Part shown: one piece after another, positions 1 through 12,315 of the stretch
Layout of the letters: every line of letters starts with the position of its first letter
Numbering within the stretch: the stretch's first letter is position 1
NCBI GenBank assembly: GCA_013397845.1
Contig: VZTG01003728.1
Coordinates: 134,752 to 198,751 of the forward strand
Length of the DNA stretch: 64,000 nucleotides
Source of the DNA: Melanocharis versteri
Taxonomy: Eukaryota > Chordata > Aves > Passeriformes > Melanocharitidae
Reading direction: 5' to 3'
Notes under the pieces: generated by a model
Databases searched by the model: none
Told to the model about the DNA's origin: nothing
Seen by the model: the letters and a program-made list of their open reading frames with translations, nothing else
Program-made: the position numbers and the translations under genes

Positions 1-280
1 TGTCCTTTCCCTTTCTGCGCCCCCCCCCCCCCGCCACTCCCGGCCCCCCTTCCTTTTCCCCGAGCTCTTCCCGGCACGGTCTGCGCGTCGCAGTTCTCGC
101 CCGGGGAAGCTCCCGGGGGCACGGCTAATCCCCGGCTTTTGAAGCCCTGCGACGCTTTTCACGGCCAGCCGCGATACCTGTAATTGAATTTGTGTGATTG
201 ATGCCCGTCCCCCGCCCCGTCCCNGTCTTGGGACATCGGTCTCGGATGCTTCCCTGTCGTCAGACTTGAGCTACCTTCAG
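1..280 (+). promoter_or_regulatory. ADAMTS6: CpG-rich block: probable ADAMTS6 promoter and non-coding first exon
   Basis: The first ~230 bases are strongly GC-rich with many CpGs (for example around 60-170) and a long C run at about 22-32, in sharp contrast to the AT-rich sequence that follows. The block sits 3.2 kb upstream of the exon carrying the start codon, which itself begins with a splice acceptor, so a non-coding 5' exon must exist upstream. CAG|GTTAAGT at 278-286 is a fair donor and could end that exon at 280. No TATA box is evident, and the transcription start cannot be located from sequence alone. The block may extend left of the window. One ambiguous base (N) lies at 224. Confidence 0.6.
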
Positions 281-385
281 GTTAAGTGATGCCTTAGTTG
301 CCCAAGGCACCTTTGGTTAGAGGGAGGCTCCCATGGTGACTGCTCTGAGCAGTTTGGCTGATCACCTCCTCGTGGTCCACTTTAT

Positions 386-810
386 CACGGAATCACATAG
401 ATTGAAAAGGACCTCTAAGGTCATTGACTACAACCTATGACCGAACATCACCCTGTCAACTAGACCATGGCACGAAGTGCCACATCCAGGCTTTCCTTAA
501 ACACCTCCAGAGATGGTGACTCCATCTTTCTGAGCACCTCATTCCAATGTCTAATCACCCATTCTGTGAAGAAATTCTTCCTCGTGTCCAACCTAAACTA
601 GTCCTGCTGCAGCTTGAGGCTATGTAGTCTCCTGTCACTTGTTGCCTGGGAGAAGAAACTGGCCCCCACTTGGCTACACCTTCAGGCTGTTGTAGAGAGC
701 GGAAAGGTCTCCCCTGAACCACCTTTTCTCCAAGTTGAACACTCCCAGCTCCCTCAGCTGTCTCTCGTAAGGCTTGTGCTCTGATAACTGGCCTTTTTTC
801 TCCTCACTGA
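386..810 (-). repeat. CR1 non-LTR retrotransposon, 3' fragment
   Basis: Read on the minus strand this is a CR1 3' tail. On the + strand it opens with the reverse complement of the CR1 terminus (ACGGAATCACATAG, then a 'fusing with ...AAAGGACCTCTAAGGTCATTGA' type block at 386-425). It continues with the familiar CR1 wording about 'AGAAATTCTTCCT', 'CACTTGTTGCCTGGGAGAAG' and 'GTTGTAGAGAG' on the + strand. The copy is 5'-truncated, as most CR1 copies are, and moderately diverged. It sits only about 100 bp downstream of the CpG block. Both ends are approximate. Confidence 0.85.
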
Positions 811-1724
811 GTGTCACTGGGTAGGAACCTCATGACACCAGTAGCAGGACTGCCACAGTTATCATAAGTGCCTTCACAGAAATTCCAGTGCTGTGCAGCT
901 GCTTTGTCATTGGCATCAGAAAACATCTCGTACCATTCCTTTCCTGTTTGGCGGATCTCTTACTGTTAGACGGGATCTGTGGTTTTAGGTGGTGGTTGAG
1001 GACATGGAGCCACACCTACGTTTACCAGTGGGTGAATGTGTAGTTTGCCACATGACACACTAGAAGTTTCTTACTGTGAGTTTAGTGTTGACCAAATTTT
1101 GCATCTTAACAACAATCTACAGTGAAATGCTGAATATAGGCTGCCAGAGAACGTGGAAATAAAACAAAAAGGGTATAGAGTCCAGACTTCAAGGTTGCTA
1201 CCAAAAGTCATACTTAAAATATTTTATCTTGAAGTTACCTGAGTGCTTTATCGTTCACATTCATTACCACACTTTAATTGGAAACATTAGTATAGCTTCA
1301 TGCGGTCAGCTTGTATCCATGGTCAAGCTGGCAAATATTTTTGAAAAAGAGGTAAAAAATTCTGCTGAAACTTTCAGAAAGCTTAATATGAAAGGAGATT
1401 GGTCTTGTGTGAAGCTTGAAATGTGGGAGACCACTTCAGAGACCTCTGCAAGGACACTAAACATGAATGACTGTTTGACACTTTTGACCAACATATGGTT
1501 ATAGTCCATCATGTGGGCCATTGGTGGGTAAATAATACATAATGGCACTAAATAATGGGTACTGTTAATTTGTGTCCAGTATTCTGAGCTATCTAGCTCC
1601 TTAGGTACTGCCATTTCAGGAGATCTTAATGTTAGGATAACTTATTATCAGCGTAACAGGCTGCACATGAGCTCCCTGTTAGGATATTTTGTCTAAGTAG
1701 AAGCTGTAAGGCAATGTTACCTCT

Positions 1725-1960
1725 CTATATGGCGGTAATGAGCCATTACAGGACTACAGTGCCCAGTTCTGGTGTCTGCAGAAGAAAAGGGGATGCTGAG
1801 GAATTGGAAACTGTTCAGAGAAAAACTGCAGAAGTATTCAGTCATCTGGAAACTGGATTATACAGAATGAGATAAACCAAGTAGGTTGAGCTGCTTGTCC
1901 GGAAGCGTCCAGAGGTGCTTGTATCAGATTATAACTATGCATACAAGGAAAAGAAACAAG
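1725..1960 (+). repeat. Heavily decayed CR1/L3-like fragment (tentative)
   Basis: Words such as GTGCCCAGTTCTGGTGTC (1759-1776) and GGAAACTGTTCAGAGAAAAA (about 1806-1825), in that order on the + strand, resemble the C-terminal reverse-transcriptase to 3' region of CR1/L3-class elements ('QFWCP...' then 'LE.VQR'). Divergence is high, no terminal motif is clear, and the boundaries are guesses. It could instead be chance similarity. Confidence 0.4.
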
Positions 1961-3451
1961 TTCATTAGCAAACAGAAATAAAGCAAGATTCAGTGACAAG
2001 AATTTGAAACTATACATTCTCAGATTAGAAATAAGGCACATTGCATATTGTACTAATGTAGCTGAAAGATTATGGGGTTAATTATGTGTCTTCAAAACTT
2101 GCAAAATTCTAAGAACTGTAACTAAATCCTAGCTAGGAAATAAAGGTTCTACATAGGAATGCACACAGAGAGCTTTTAATTAATGTGCTTTGAGGCCTTG
2201 CCACATGTGAATGGCATCACAAAGTCTTTATGCTTCCCCAGGAAAAAAATACTACTAAGCACAAAGCATGTTTGTGAAGTATTTTTTAGTCTCTTTACAA
2301 ACCTGATTAAATCCTGGGTGCTGTCTTGAAAGATATTTAAAAGGTCAAATTAACCTCTTTTGCACATTAGTAATTAGACGGGTTTCAAATTGGCTAAGAC
2401 GTTACCTAAATATTTATTGTAATGTTGGTAAATAGAATTTGGGCGATGTTGATTTTTTCTTGAGGTTCTATGTTACAGCTCTTTATAAAGGCTTCACAAA
2501 TAATCCATTAACTGCAGCTGTGTTACCTGTCTGAATGAATGTTGTAAATCATTCCCAGAATTTTAGAAAGGCAGATTTATCTGGTGCATGTGTAAGTGAC
2601 TCTGTATGCTCTTGGAAATTGGTTTTTAAACATGCTCCCGTTCTTAGGTGTTCTCTTTCTCCATTGTCTGCTTCAGCAGAGTTTGTGCCCAGGTGTGCTG
2701 TGAGTGTTTAAGTGGACTGATGAGTACCAGCTGACACAACACATATTTTGGTATCCCATGATACTGGATTGTTAGTTGACTGCATGGATCTTCCATTTAA
2801 TCCCTGGCTGCAGCTAGAGCTACTTTTTACTATTGTTGCAATAGTGTTATAAATGAAAAAAAATGACAACAAATATTTGAAATATTAGAATATGTATGAT
2901 GAATAGCTTTAGATACTGAAATTTGTTCTTTAGTATTCTAACATGCAGCATTCCCATTTAAATGAATGGGAATTTTGCCTGCATAAGCAGAGCCCTGGCC
3001 CAAGTAATAACAAAATAAATGCTTCAGAAAGATCAGATAACTGTACTCTGGATTCTTTCCCAGGTTCTTCCTTTATCTACCAGTATACTGGGACGTGTTA
3101 CTAACAGTTGAAATCAATGAGTGCATAGCATTGATTATAGGTGGAACAAGTCTGAACACAATATTTGAGCTACAAGAAACACTAAATAGGTGTAAGAATT
3201 CATAAAAATAACCTGAAGTTGGTAAGCGCATAATAAGCTGTGTGGATCTGCTTTTCAAGGTTAATGGTAACTCTTTTTTCTGTTTTTTTCTTTTTGTAAG
3301 ATTGTGACCTTGGATGTGGCCATAAAATTGTTACTAAATATTATTTCAAAATGTTGCCCTGTGTAGTTCACTATCATGGCTTAGTATTTTGCAGCATAGA
3401 TCTGTTTTAATAGAAAGAATTTGCCTTGACTCATATTCTTCTGTTTTTCAG

Positions 3452-3722
3452 GAAAAGAAATGGAGCAAGTTCAGTAACTATCCAATCTAACATCTGTCTC
3501 ATATCTTAAGGAATCTTACAAATACTTGTTTTGAATTGAGAAAATGACTGCAGCTATAGAAGAAAGTACCTGTCCAGAAAGTGGAACATCCTATAGTTAA
3601 TTTGAAAGTAGTATAAAATAAATATACCTGTTATGGTGCGATTCTGGAGTGAAGTTAACCCTATAGCACAGAGGTAGCTCTCCAAGGAGAAAGAAAAAAG
3701 AACTTTCTGTTTTTTCTAAATT
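3452..3722 (+). other. ADAMTS6: ADAMTS6 5' UTR part of the start-codon exon, with three uORFs
   Basis: The segment starts right after a good acceptor (polypyrimidine run then TTTTTCAG ending at 3451) and runs to the ATG at 3723. It contains three upstream ATGs, each closed before the main start: 3460-3477 (5 codons plus stop), 3544-3600 (18 codons plus stop) and 3633-3677 (14 codons plus stop). The first and third have G at -3 and G at +4, and the second has A at -3, so all are in usable contexts. Known uORF biology suggests they would reduce initiation at the main ATG. Confidence 0.7.
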
Positions 3723-3819
3723 ATGGAAATTTTTTGGAAGACGTGGACATGGATTTTGAGCCTAGTCATGGTTTCATCGGAATTTCACAGTAACAACAGG
3801 CTTTCATACAGTTCTCAAG
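3723..3819 (+). CDS. ADAMTS6: ADAMTS6 coding exon 1: signal peptide and start of propeptide
   Basis: This exon encodes residues 1-32 plus one base of codon 33. The start at 3723 has A at -3 and G at +4 (strong Kozak), and its opening residues MEIFWKTWTWILSL match vertebrate ADAMTS6 closely. Residues 1 to about 20 form a hydrophobic signal peptide (WTWILSLVMV core), directing the protein to the secretory route. The exon ends CAAG|GTAGGG, leaving phase 1. The reading frame stays open into the intron, so an ORF caller would wrongly extend it to about 3911. Joining to the next exon gives SSQ-EEFLSYLEHY, as expected for the family. Confidence 0.93.
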
Positions 3820-4536
3820 GTAGGGATCTGATCTCTTTAGCTGGCAAGAAGCATGTATTTTTGCATTGTATTTGTGTAATATTTTCTAAACCACATTTAT
3901 ATAATTCATGAGCTCATCTGGGCTCTGCTCTTAGTTTTATCATGATTAATTGTCACGCAGATTAAATTTCCTTGTTCTAATTTCTCTCTGTCTACTTTTA
4001 ACTGTAGGAAAGCCTTGCAAATTAAATCTTGTAAAATGTACTTGATAATATTTGAGAGACTTGCCATGATAAAATTAACATGCTTTTAGACTAGGAAGTA
4101 AGAATCTAATCTTGTTTTTACAATATAATCCTTTTCATTACTACTGTTTGTATTCTTGCAAGTGGATTTTATAGCTTTTGTCTTTGAATGGTATCACTGG
4201 GAGAAATATGCCCTTCTAAGTTAGCCCCAATTATTTACATATTTTTGGTAAATAGGAAAAGATAGGTATTAAAAGACTTTCATATTTCCAGTGATGAGCA
4301 AATTAATCGGAAACCAAACACATTTTCTTAACTTACAAAGAAAGAAAATAATGTTTTATTTTATTTTGTAAAATGCTGCATTGTGCATTTACCTGAAAGT
4401 GACTTTTACTCATGACAGTGATGAAATTTACCCAAAAATGGTCTATGTTTATACTACTACTTGTTGTTTCCTGTTATATTTTCTTCTCTTCTATGCCCAC
4501 TCCCTGGACTGTCTTACCTTGTGATTGATTACAAAG
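3820..4536 (+). other. ADAMTS6: ADAMTS6 intron after coding exon 1
   Basis: This is a 717-bp AT-rich intron bounded by GTAGGG at 3820 and AAAG ending at 4536. The pyrimidine tract is displaced upstream (about 4470-4520), because the last 16 bases before the acceptor are not pyrimidine-rich. No repeat or gene was recognised inside. Confidence 0.9.
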
Positions 4537-4901
4537 AGGAATTCCTGTCTTACCTTGAACACTACCAACTAACAATCCCAATAAGGGTTGATCAAAATGG
4601 AGCCTTCCTCAGCTTTACTGTGAAAAATCCTAAACCCTCAAGAAGGAGGAGGAGCACAGACCCTTATGACCGAGAACTGGCAGCATCTAAATTATTTTTT
4701 AAACTTTCTGCCTATGGCAAGCACTTTCATTTAAACCTGACTCTCAACACAGATTTGGTGTCCAGACATTTTACAGTAGAGTACTGGGGGAAAGACGGAC
4801 CGCAATGGAAGCATGATTTCTTAGACCACTGTCATTACACAGGATATTTGCAAGACCAAGACAGTACAACTAAAGTGGCCTTAAGCAACTGCAATGGTCT
4901 G
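4537..4901 (+). CDS. ADAMTS6: ADAMTS6 coding exon 2: main part of the propeptide
   Basis: This 365-nt exon encodes residues 33-154. The donor is CTG|GTAAGT. The acceptor at 4536 is fixed by phase: the carried base G plus AG restores Glu33. The propeptide text (IPIRVDQNGAFLSFTVKN, then SKLFFKLSAYGKHFHLNLTL) is nearly that of mammalian ADAMTS6. RRRR at residues 68-71 followed by Ser is a proprotein-convertase-type site inside the propeptide, also present in mammals. One N-glycosylation sequon (NLT) lies in HLNLTLNTD. Two Cys flank the HYTGYLQDQ segment (C-HYTGYLQDQ...NC). The exon ends in phase 0. The frame is open upstream into the intron, so the first ~25 codons of the long ORF beginning at 4461 are not exonic. 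Confidence 0.95.
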
Positions 4902-7900
4902 GTAAGTCCATATTACATGTTGTAGTATAATAGTGTACTTGTCCCGTTTAAATTACAGAAGAAGAATTAAATTGGCAGATCTTTCAGTTTTTTGAGTGCC
5001 TGTGGGAAGAAAGTAGACAGGAAGGTGCAGAAAACCCCTAAAACCTGATCAAGGTCCTGGGGAAATGTAGGCGTCAGTTTTTCAAGCTTAATGTAAGTAC
5101 TAAGACCCAATTCTGTAGGCTTCTAGCAGGCAATCTCTTTAGTGTTTATGGTGTCTGCACTAGGGCTGCAAGATTAGGTCTGTGCTGAGATCTTTACACA
5201 ATTATAAGAGCCTTCCAAGCTCAAGGGGCAGGGAGGAGGAAACAGTGGATCCTCCAGGTTGCTGAATCTCTACAGAGAGATGTTGATTAGACTGAACACC
5301 CACTGTCTTTGAGTATTTGGGTTTAGAAACTGAGTAAGTAAAAGAAGAGTTGGTGTAGACATCATCCTTGCTGTAAATTCAAAACATGAAAAGTGTTTAG
5401 CAAGTACCAGCATCAGAAAGTAATTATATAACTTTTTTACCAGAAAGATTTTGTTTACAAATCATAAACTTTTGGATTTAGAAGTAGCATTAGAAGTTCT
5501 TACCTCATTTAGTCTCATCTCTTCTCTTACTGGTGATCTTTTGATCACATGACAGTAGTGCATGCATGGAAAAAGAAATTAGAAAATGAACGCAAGAAGT
5601 AAAAGAGCAGACTATTGAGTAACAAAATACTAAAATAGAAAGGCATGACTATGAAACATTAAATCAAGAGCCAGTGTTTTCTTTAGTAAAAATATACATA
5701 TATATTATGGTTTCTTATTCGGGTTTTTATTATGGTAGAATGCTGTTTGATCTTGTTAGGAATAGGCAGATCTAACTAATTGCTAAGTAAAAAAAAAAAG
5801 ATTACACAGACTTGCTAAACTGATTCCCATTTGTCCTTGGAAGCACTATTGAATAATGCCTTTTGGGATGTTATTTTCAGAAAAAAGCCAGCTGTTTCAG
5901 ACCTAGATAGGTTGCATTACACCCAGCTACTTGTGATATCCCTGATACAGTCTAGTTTAACTGTTTAGAGTATTCCTGAGGAAAAATATTTAATGGGGAT
6001 TTCCAGAGCTAAGTGAACACTTTCAAAGAAATGGATTTAAAATTATGTTCCATTGAGTGTGGTATAACAGTTTGGTTAATGTAGACTTATAGCAGATAGG
6101 TCTGAATTTAATACAATTTTCGCTTTGGCTGCAGTTTCCACATAATAGCTTTTTTTTTTTTTTTTCTGGTCACAGTTATTTGAGCTTCAAAGCTAGTACA
6201 CTCCATCTTTGCTTTTGAGTTCTTTTCAGCTAAAAATATGATGGAGACCAAGTCCCTTCTTTCAGGACTCATTTCTTTAAAAGAGGCTGCATGCCTCTTT
6301 ATGCTAATCACTGCATGCTAATTGCTGCATGCTAATTGATGCACAGACTAGCCGGTCCCCTTGGAGCCTGCAGTTAGTGCCATGGTAATTCCATTTCAGT
6401 TCCTCTTTGGCCTTGGCTGAGGGAGTGAGCCAAGAACTCCTGCCCTTGCCCTAGCTGGCTCTTGCTTTCCTTTCATGTTAAGAAAATAAATGTGGGGTGA
6501 AGCAGAAAAAAGCCTGTATTTTCCTATCGTCTTTGCCCATCTGTTGCTTCTCATGGCACTTGTTTTCTTCAAAAAAGCGTGGAAGATGTCATGAGGAAAC
6601 AGAATTTTTTTTTGTTTTCTTCTGTACCCGACACCCTAAAGTGACGTTTAGCAGGTTTTCCATTTGCCCTCAGGCTGTCTATTTTGCTGGAGTGAAGGTG
6701 CCTGTGGTTCTAGGTGTCAGTATATTAACTTTGTGTTTGTAAGTTAACTTCAACGTAGAGTGTTTCCCAGTTAAATCGTCACCTTCAGTGACTGTGGTTG
6801 TTGTCATTTCTTATGTGTGTCTTTCAGGTGTTAAGGCAGCCTCAATTTAGTCTTTGGGCACACAAGTTCTTCATGGTCATGCCTCTTTACTCAGGACCTC
6901 ACGTATCAGGTGTGCACTGCATCTCTTAGGAAGATTTGGTCACAAGCATGTGAGGCTCCTGTCTTGCTCCGGAAACATCAGCAGGGTGACACATGGCTCT
7001 GTCTCGGAGCATGAGTCCTGCAGAGGGTGCAGCACTAGTCTTGACTTGGCACCATCCTCTACTGTACAGAACTCTTCTGTCATCCAGTGTTGGCAGTGCC
7101 TTCCAGAGCACTGTGTATGGGAGTTACCACTCCATTCAGATGAATGCATTACAAAGTTGTTTTTAAATGATGATTCCTACTAATGAATGTTTTGTTATAC
7201 ACCTGCTGGTTAGAACACGTTAGTAAAGCAATTGGCAGTGAATATTGAAGACCGTATTACTTGTTTTAGAGTTAGCAATAGCTCAGAATGCGTTATACTT
7301 AAGGCATTCATTGTATTTTCCAGTTTGATTGCTGGTCTGTAAGTGCCAATCATATTCTATTAGTCCTTGATTAACATCTGTATCAAAGCCAGTCATTGCA
7401 AGTTTAAGTCTAAAGCTCGTAGTAAATAATCTTTAATAGTGAATGTTACTCACAAACAAAATGTATGCAATACATTTACTCCAGTTGTCCTGCTAGGTTT
7501 CACTGTTGACAAATAGGTCAAATTTCTTCCCCTTATTGAATGTCTTGAATTACTCTTATTCGTTATTCAGAGTGGTTATGTGAGAACATGATTTAAATAA
7601 CATATGTTGTATGACTTTGAAGAACACTTATATTTGAGGTAAGTGTAAGGAAGTCTTTCAGTTTCGATATAATGAAAGTGACAGGCAGTCAGTTCATTTT
7701 CATCTCGCTGTTTCTTGTTTCAGCCTCTCCCTCTATATTTCTCATTACCAAGTGCCCTAGAATTACAGGCTGCTACTTACTAAGGTTTCAGTCCAGCAGC
7801 TTCCATCTGCTGGGCCCTGATTATGCTATAAATTGTCTGAAGTTGTGAGGAAAGCTCTATAATCCAGTGAGCATTCATGTGAGGAAATTGAAGGTCTTGT

Positions 7901-10900
7901 CTGCAGGCTTGCTGGCTTCCAAACTCATGTTTACTGCAGTGGATGCTTCACTTGTGGATGGATTGCAGGTTTGGCTGTATCATGAAAGAGCCTGCAATGA
8001 GCAGCATTTTAGGGCCTTTGGATGTTGGGTACAAGGCAACCAGACTGAGGCATTTTCTAAGCTGACTATTTCATACTGAAGGAAAGAAGAAAAGAAAGGT
8101 GGTAGATGGGCTGAAGAGAGAAGGATTTCACCTCAGGGGGATGGAGTTTAACTGACTTTGGGAGGAGCAAATCTCAAAGAAATTTTAGAGCCTTCAGTAA
8201 TGGAATCAAGCAAAACCCAAATTTTTTGCATTCTGACTCACCTTTGTCATCTGCCAGGTGTCAAAGCTCTTAATTGAGTGCTCAAACAAATTTTGCATGG
8301 TAGCAAATTTTGTAATTTTGGGCTGAAAAGGTCAGTAGTAGGAACTGTTTTGAGGCCACCATGGTCTCAAGTAAATGGTTAATGTAAAAGGTGCAGTATT
8401 TTAATATATGTGAAGTTCATGCATTGCATAATGTTTGTGCTGGACAGCACAGTTTTCTCCATCCAGACAGAAATGGTAAAGAAAGCATAGGTAGGTGACT
8501 GTGGCTTGAAAGCATGAGCTTACTTTTTCAGTGGGGAATTATTTTGCTGGAAGATTTAATGTTTGCTTCATGTATTCCTAAATACATATATTTAATTAAT
8601 AATACTTTTCTTCAGCTTTCAAATGAGCTGACTCTTACTTTACTCTAAAGAATACATCTACTTTTATAGATTATAATTTATATATACTATAGTATTTTTG
8701 ACTGTATGTGAAATAATTCTATATCAGTGTCTTCAGGGCTATCTTTGATACTCATATGTTTTTGCAGTATAACATTATTCAGAAACTTACATACAAGCTG
8801 TCCCTATCCTTGTTTTAGGTGTATTGTTAGATTCCATGGTGTGCTGTCGCAGGCCAGATCACTTTTTTTTCATCTTTGAGAGTACAGTAAGTTAATGCAA
8901 TCTTTTTTCCTCAGTCATAAAATCATGGTGTTTAGCCAGCTGTTGACATACTGAACAACACTGACACGTTTTCAGAAGTTTCCATTTCTAGTACTTTATA
9001 TTGAAAATGGATAAAGCATAAAGCCTAAAAAGATTCAAGGCATGGAAAAATTGTGAAACAATAGTACTGTGTGGAAAAGGCACGCGCTTACTTGTCCCCT
9101 GTAATTCAGTTTGCTTTTGCAGCTGATGGATGTCCCCCATTTGAACGAGGTTAAGGCCCTGGCTGGACAGCCTGACAGAAAAAGATTCTTTTTCACAAAT
9201 TCAGGGGAACTCCATGTGGATTCACAGATTTGTCTGAGCATGTCAAACTGCTGGAACCAGACCTTGTATATGCTAGCATGAGTTGGCAGTCTGTAGTGGG
9301 ATTGGATAACACAGGACCTCAAACAATCTGTTTTAGATAATAATCTTGGGAATGTTCCTTGTACTAACGTACTCTGTGCATTCAGCTTGTTTCTTATATT
9401 CATGGTATTTTGTCAAAACCTTTTCTGGTCATTCTTATGTCGTAATGATATTTTTGATGCTTTGGAGCGGAAGTTTAATTTATGAATTGTTAAAATACAA
9501 TAGCAACACTTAAAATGAAAATGAAAACTAATTCATTTTGATGCTTTAAATGGGCATTATTTCAAACTCCTTTTTCAACCGAAGTTTTGTTCTCCTCAAA
9601 TAGTGGATTATAAATCGAAGCTGGTATTTAGAATGTTGGTTTGGATATAATAGTATACTTCCCCCTATGTGTTAATCAGGCATTGCTGAATACGTAAACA
9701 ATGCAAGTATCTCTAGCCACACGAATTTTTGAAACTCAGAATATATGCTGGCCATCACCGAGGTCCTTTTTAGTTGCAGAATTTATAGTGCTTCTTAAAA
9801 ACCAGTGATTTCACTGTTGAATCACTGTGATTCCACAAGATCACTTGCATCAATTCAGCACTGGAAGAACGGTTTTGTTTGCACCAAAAATACTCTTAGG
9901 CTTAAAATGATATACCTACACCAGGCTTATGGGAAGGGCATATGCAGGGTCAGTGTATTTCCAGTGCTTATCGAATCACTTGTCTGACTGCAGCAACTGA
10001 CCACTCATGTGTTTTCACTAACTGCTTGTAGATCTGTGTTAAAATTTATTTGCAGTTCCTTAACTAAACGTTATTAAGATGTCTCTTCTTGAACACCGTA
10101 GCATTTGGGCAAATGAGATCGGATATCAGCTAGGCATTGGAAAAAGTAGTGATACTCTCCTTGCTATTTTCACTGCTGGTACCTGAAGGAACTGTGACCA
10201 TTGTTTGCAGATATTCTTTACTTATTTGTAGGAGCAAATATGCAATTTGTATAGAGAATTAGTGCTGCAATTAAGTGTTTATGTTATCTGAATTGACTTG
10301 GTTCCACTGAGGTAATCTTACCACTTATAATTATCAGTTTCAGTATCTGATATAATTATCTCATTCATGCTTAGACTTGTAAACATGGCTGGACTTGAGT
10401 ACAGACAGGAAGGATGTATGCTCTGGAGGTATTTAAGTTAGGACCCACTCTGTCTCAGAGACAGTGGCACGGATTGGATGGTACCTCTGTCTCCTCAGGC
10501 TTGGCATGAGGCAGACAGCCTGATGGTGTTGGCCAGAACCACTCTGCAGGACTCTCTTCCTGTGGGAACATAATACCAGAGATTCCAATGGCTCAGGATT
10601 CGCCTGAACCCAGATGTCTGACATCCAGACTGGATGCAGTCCAAACTGTCAAGGTTCTTTCTGCACATCTGGCAAGCCCAGTTACTATTTGGTTTATATT
10701 TTCAGTACTATTTAAGCAGCAGTGTACCAGTAAATTATTTATTTTCTAGTAGAATCTTAGACTTCAAGTAACAAGAAGGCATTGTAAGAGGAATTTGATA
10801 CTGACATCTTCCAGGTTGATTTAGACCCTGATGTTACCTTCTGAGTTAATAATTGAGTTAGTAACAAACTTATCACTGAAGAGGAATACTTATTTTTGCA

Positions 10901-12315
10901 TTCACATCGTAAGGAATGAGTAACTGAAAGCTGTGGTCTGTTCATACATATATTTTCACGATTTATAATAGAGTTCTATTTGGAAAACACTTGTTTCTGA
11001 GGTATTACATAGGATTTTTTATTTTGTAAGGTATATGTTGTTGTTTCAGAAGTGAAGAACAGCAGGCATTTTATGTACAAAACAGTAGCAGGATGGGAGC
11101 TTTGACCAAGAGTACAAAGGCAAGCTCTGATCTTTGAAAGCAGCTTTATGATATTTAGAGCAGATTTAGAGCAAGTGGTCTTATGGCTGATCATAGAGGT
11201 CTTAAAAAAAGATTCATGCATAGTACTTGTTTTACAGACCAAAGGTGTGGTAGAAATTCGTGATTCCCGAAGTCAAGATGTGAATGTAGAAGTTCCTGCT
11301 CCCAGGCTCCCATCTGATGAATAGCTCTTCCCGTGTAGAAAGTTTATACAATCAGAATTTTCTACATATGGGTATCAGAATTTTTTATTTAGCAAACATT
11401 AGTGTAGAAGTCTGTCAGGGCTTATTCCCCAATATTTCTATATCCGAAAGAATCCAAAACCTGGATTTTCTGCTAAAGTTCAGTTTTAATTGCTGAAGGT
11501 TCAGGAAATTGCATAGTTGGCCTGAAATCTCCCCTTTCTTCCATAAACCACTTCCTGTTTGGAAGAAGCTGAGTTCACAAATGTGAAAGTTATGAGAATA
11601 GAATATCTACTATTCTGCACTGCAGTATGAGGGAAAAAAAGTTCATTTGTTATGGAGAATGAGGTCTAGTATACAGTCTGCAATAACTCTTATTTGCTAG
11701 TTTTGTGGCAAGACTCTTTATGGAATAAATGCTTTGTAGACAGTGTAACCTAAGTTAATATAAATAATTTGATTTCTATTAACTAGCTCATTTTTGGGAT
11801 TGTGTCTGGATGTAAAATAAAAATGGTTTCTTTGAATATGTGTTCTAAAATTAATCCTTTGTGGTGTTTGTCTTTGATGAAGTATTTGGCTTTAAGCATC
11901 TAGCAGTGTGGCATCAGAGAGGGGTATTGGCCTCGCCATTAGAGCAAGGCCATTTTGGCTTGGCATAATTTTTAATGGATATGAATCATGTAGTTTCAGA
12001 ACATCTCTGCAAAGAGATTATTTGTAATACTCTGAGAATATCTTTTGCTTTTTTAACTGCATCCACCAAAAAAAAAAGTGAACATACTCTAGAAATAGGA
12101 CTATGATAATTTAATTTTTTCTCACTGTATTGTCTATAGGCACCTACTCCTGCTCATACTAAAATCAGCAGAGGAGAGCTGGCTCATGCACTGTTTTATA
12201 TGTTGGCTTTTAGCTGTGGAGTTCTTCACAGAGAATGTTTTTTAAAGTTAAGTTTTGTGATAGTAGTTCCATATTGTCTATTGTAAGCTTTTGTTTTCTT
12301 ATTTGCTTCTTTAAG
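4902..12315 (+). other. ADAMTS6: ADAMTS6 intron between coding exons 2 and 3
   Basis: This 7.4-kb intron runs from GTAAGT at 4902 to TTTAAG at 12315. It is mostly AT-rich unique sequence without clear transposons. It contains a 14-bp triple tandem repeat at 6301-6342, a poly-T run near 6150 and a slightly GC-richer unrecognised stretch at about 6830-7180. Open frames in it (for example 9035-9403 on the minus strand) match nothing I recognise and are treated as chance. Confidence 0.9.
6301..6342 (+). repeat. Triple 14-bp tandem repeat (ATGCTAAT-containing)
   Basis: Three abutting 14-mers begin at 6301, 6315 and 6329. Each starts ATGCTAAT and ends in TGC, with differences only in the central bases. 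A further GCATGC-like word precedes them at about 6286. ATGCTAAT resembles POU-domain octamer variants, but any regulatory role is inference. Confidence 0.8.

Larger units (their letters stand above)
281..3451 (+). other. ADAMTS6: Inferred 5'-UTR intron of ADAMTS6
   Basis: This stretch lies between the candidate first-exon donor at 281 and the firm acceptor tail ending in TTTTTCAG at 3451. It contains a minus-strand CR1 tail (about 386-810) and a decayed plus-strand CR1-like piece (about 1725-1960). The remainder is AT-rich sequence without recognisable genes. The left boundary is uncertain because the first exon is only inferred, and additional non-coding exons could lie inside. Confidence 0.5.

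Noticed and set aside
1229..1614. Overlapping 91- and 102-codon frames on opposite strands upstream of the start exon
   Set aside because: No domain, no splice context, mutual overlap and ordinary AT-rich composition.
2949..2974. Small ATTCCCATT / AATGGGAAT hairpin
   Set aside because: Nine base pairs in AT-rich intron sequence is expected by chance at this scale.
4461..4536. Upstream extension of the exon-2 open frame with its own ATG at 4461
   Set aside because: The splice phase and family alignment fix the exon start at 4537. The extra residues are translated intron.
6854..7183. 109-codon frame in a slightly GC-richer stretch
   Set aside because: Cys/Ser-rich but matching no domain I know. 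Overlapping open frames on the other strand suggest composition rather than coding.
9035..9403. 122-codon minus-strand open frame in an ADAMTS6 intron
   Set aside because: The peptide has no recognisable domain, there is no splice or promoter context, and the length is within chance for 64 kb read in six frames.
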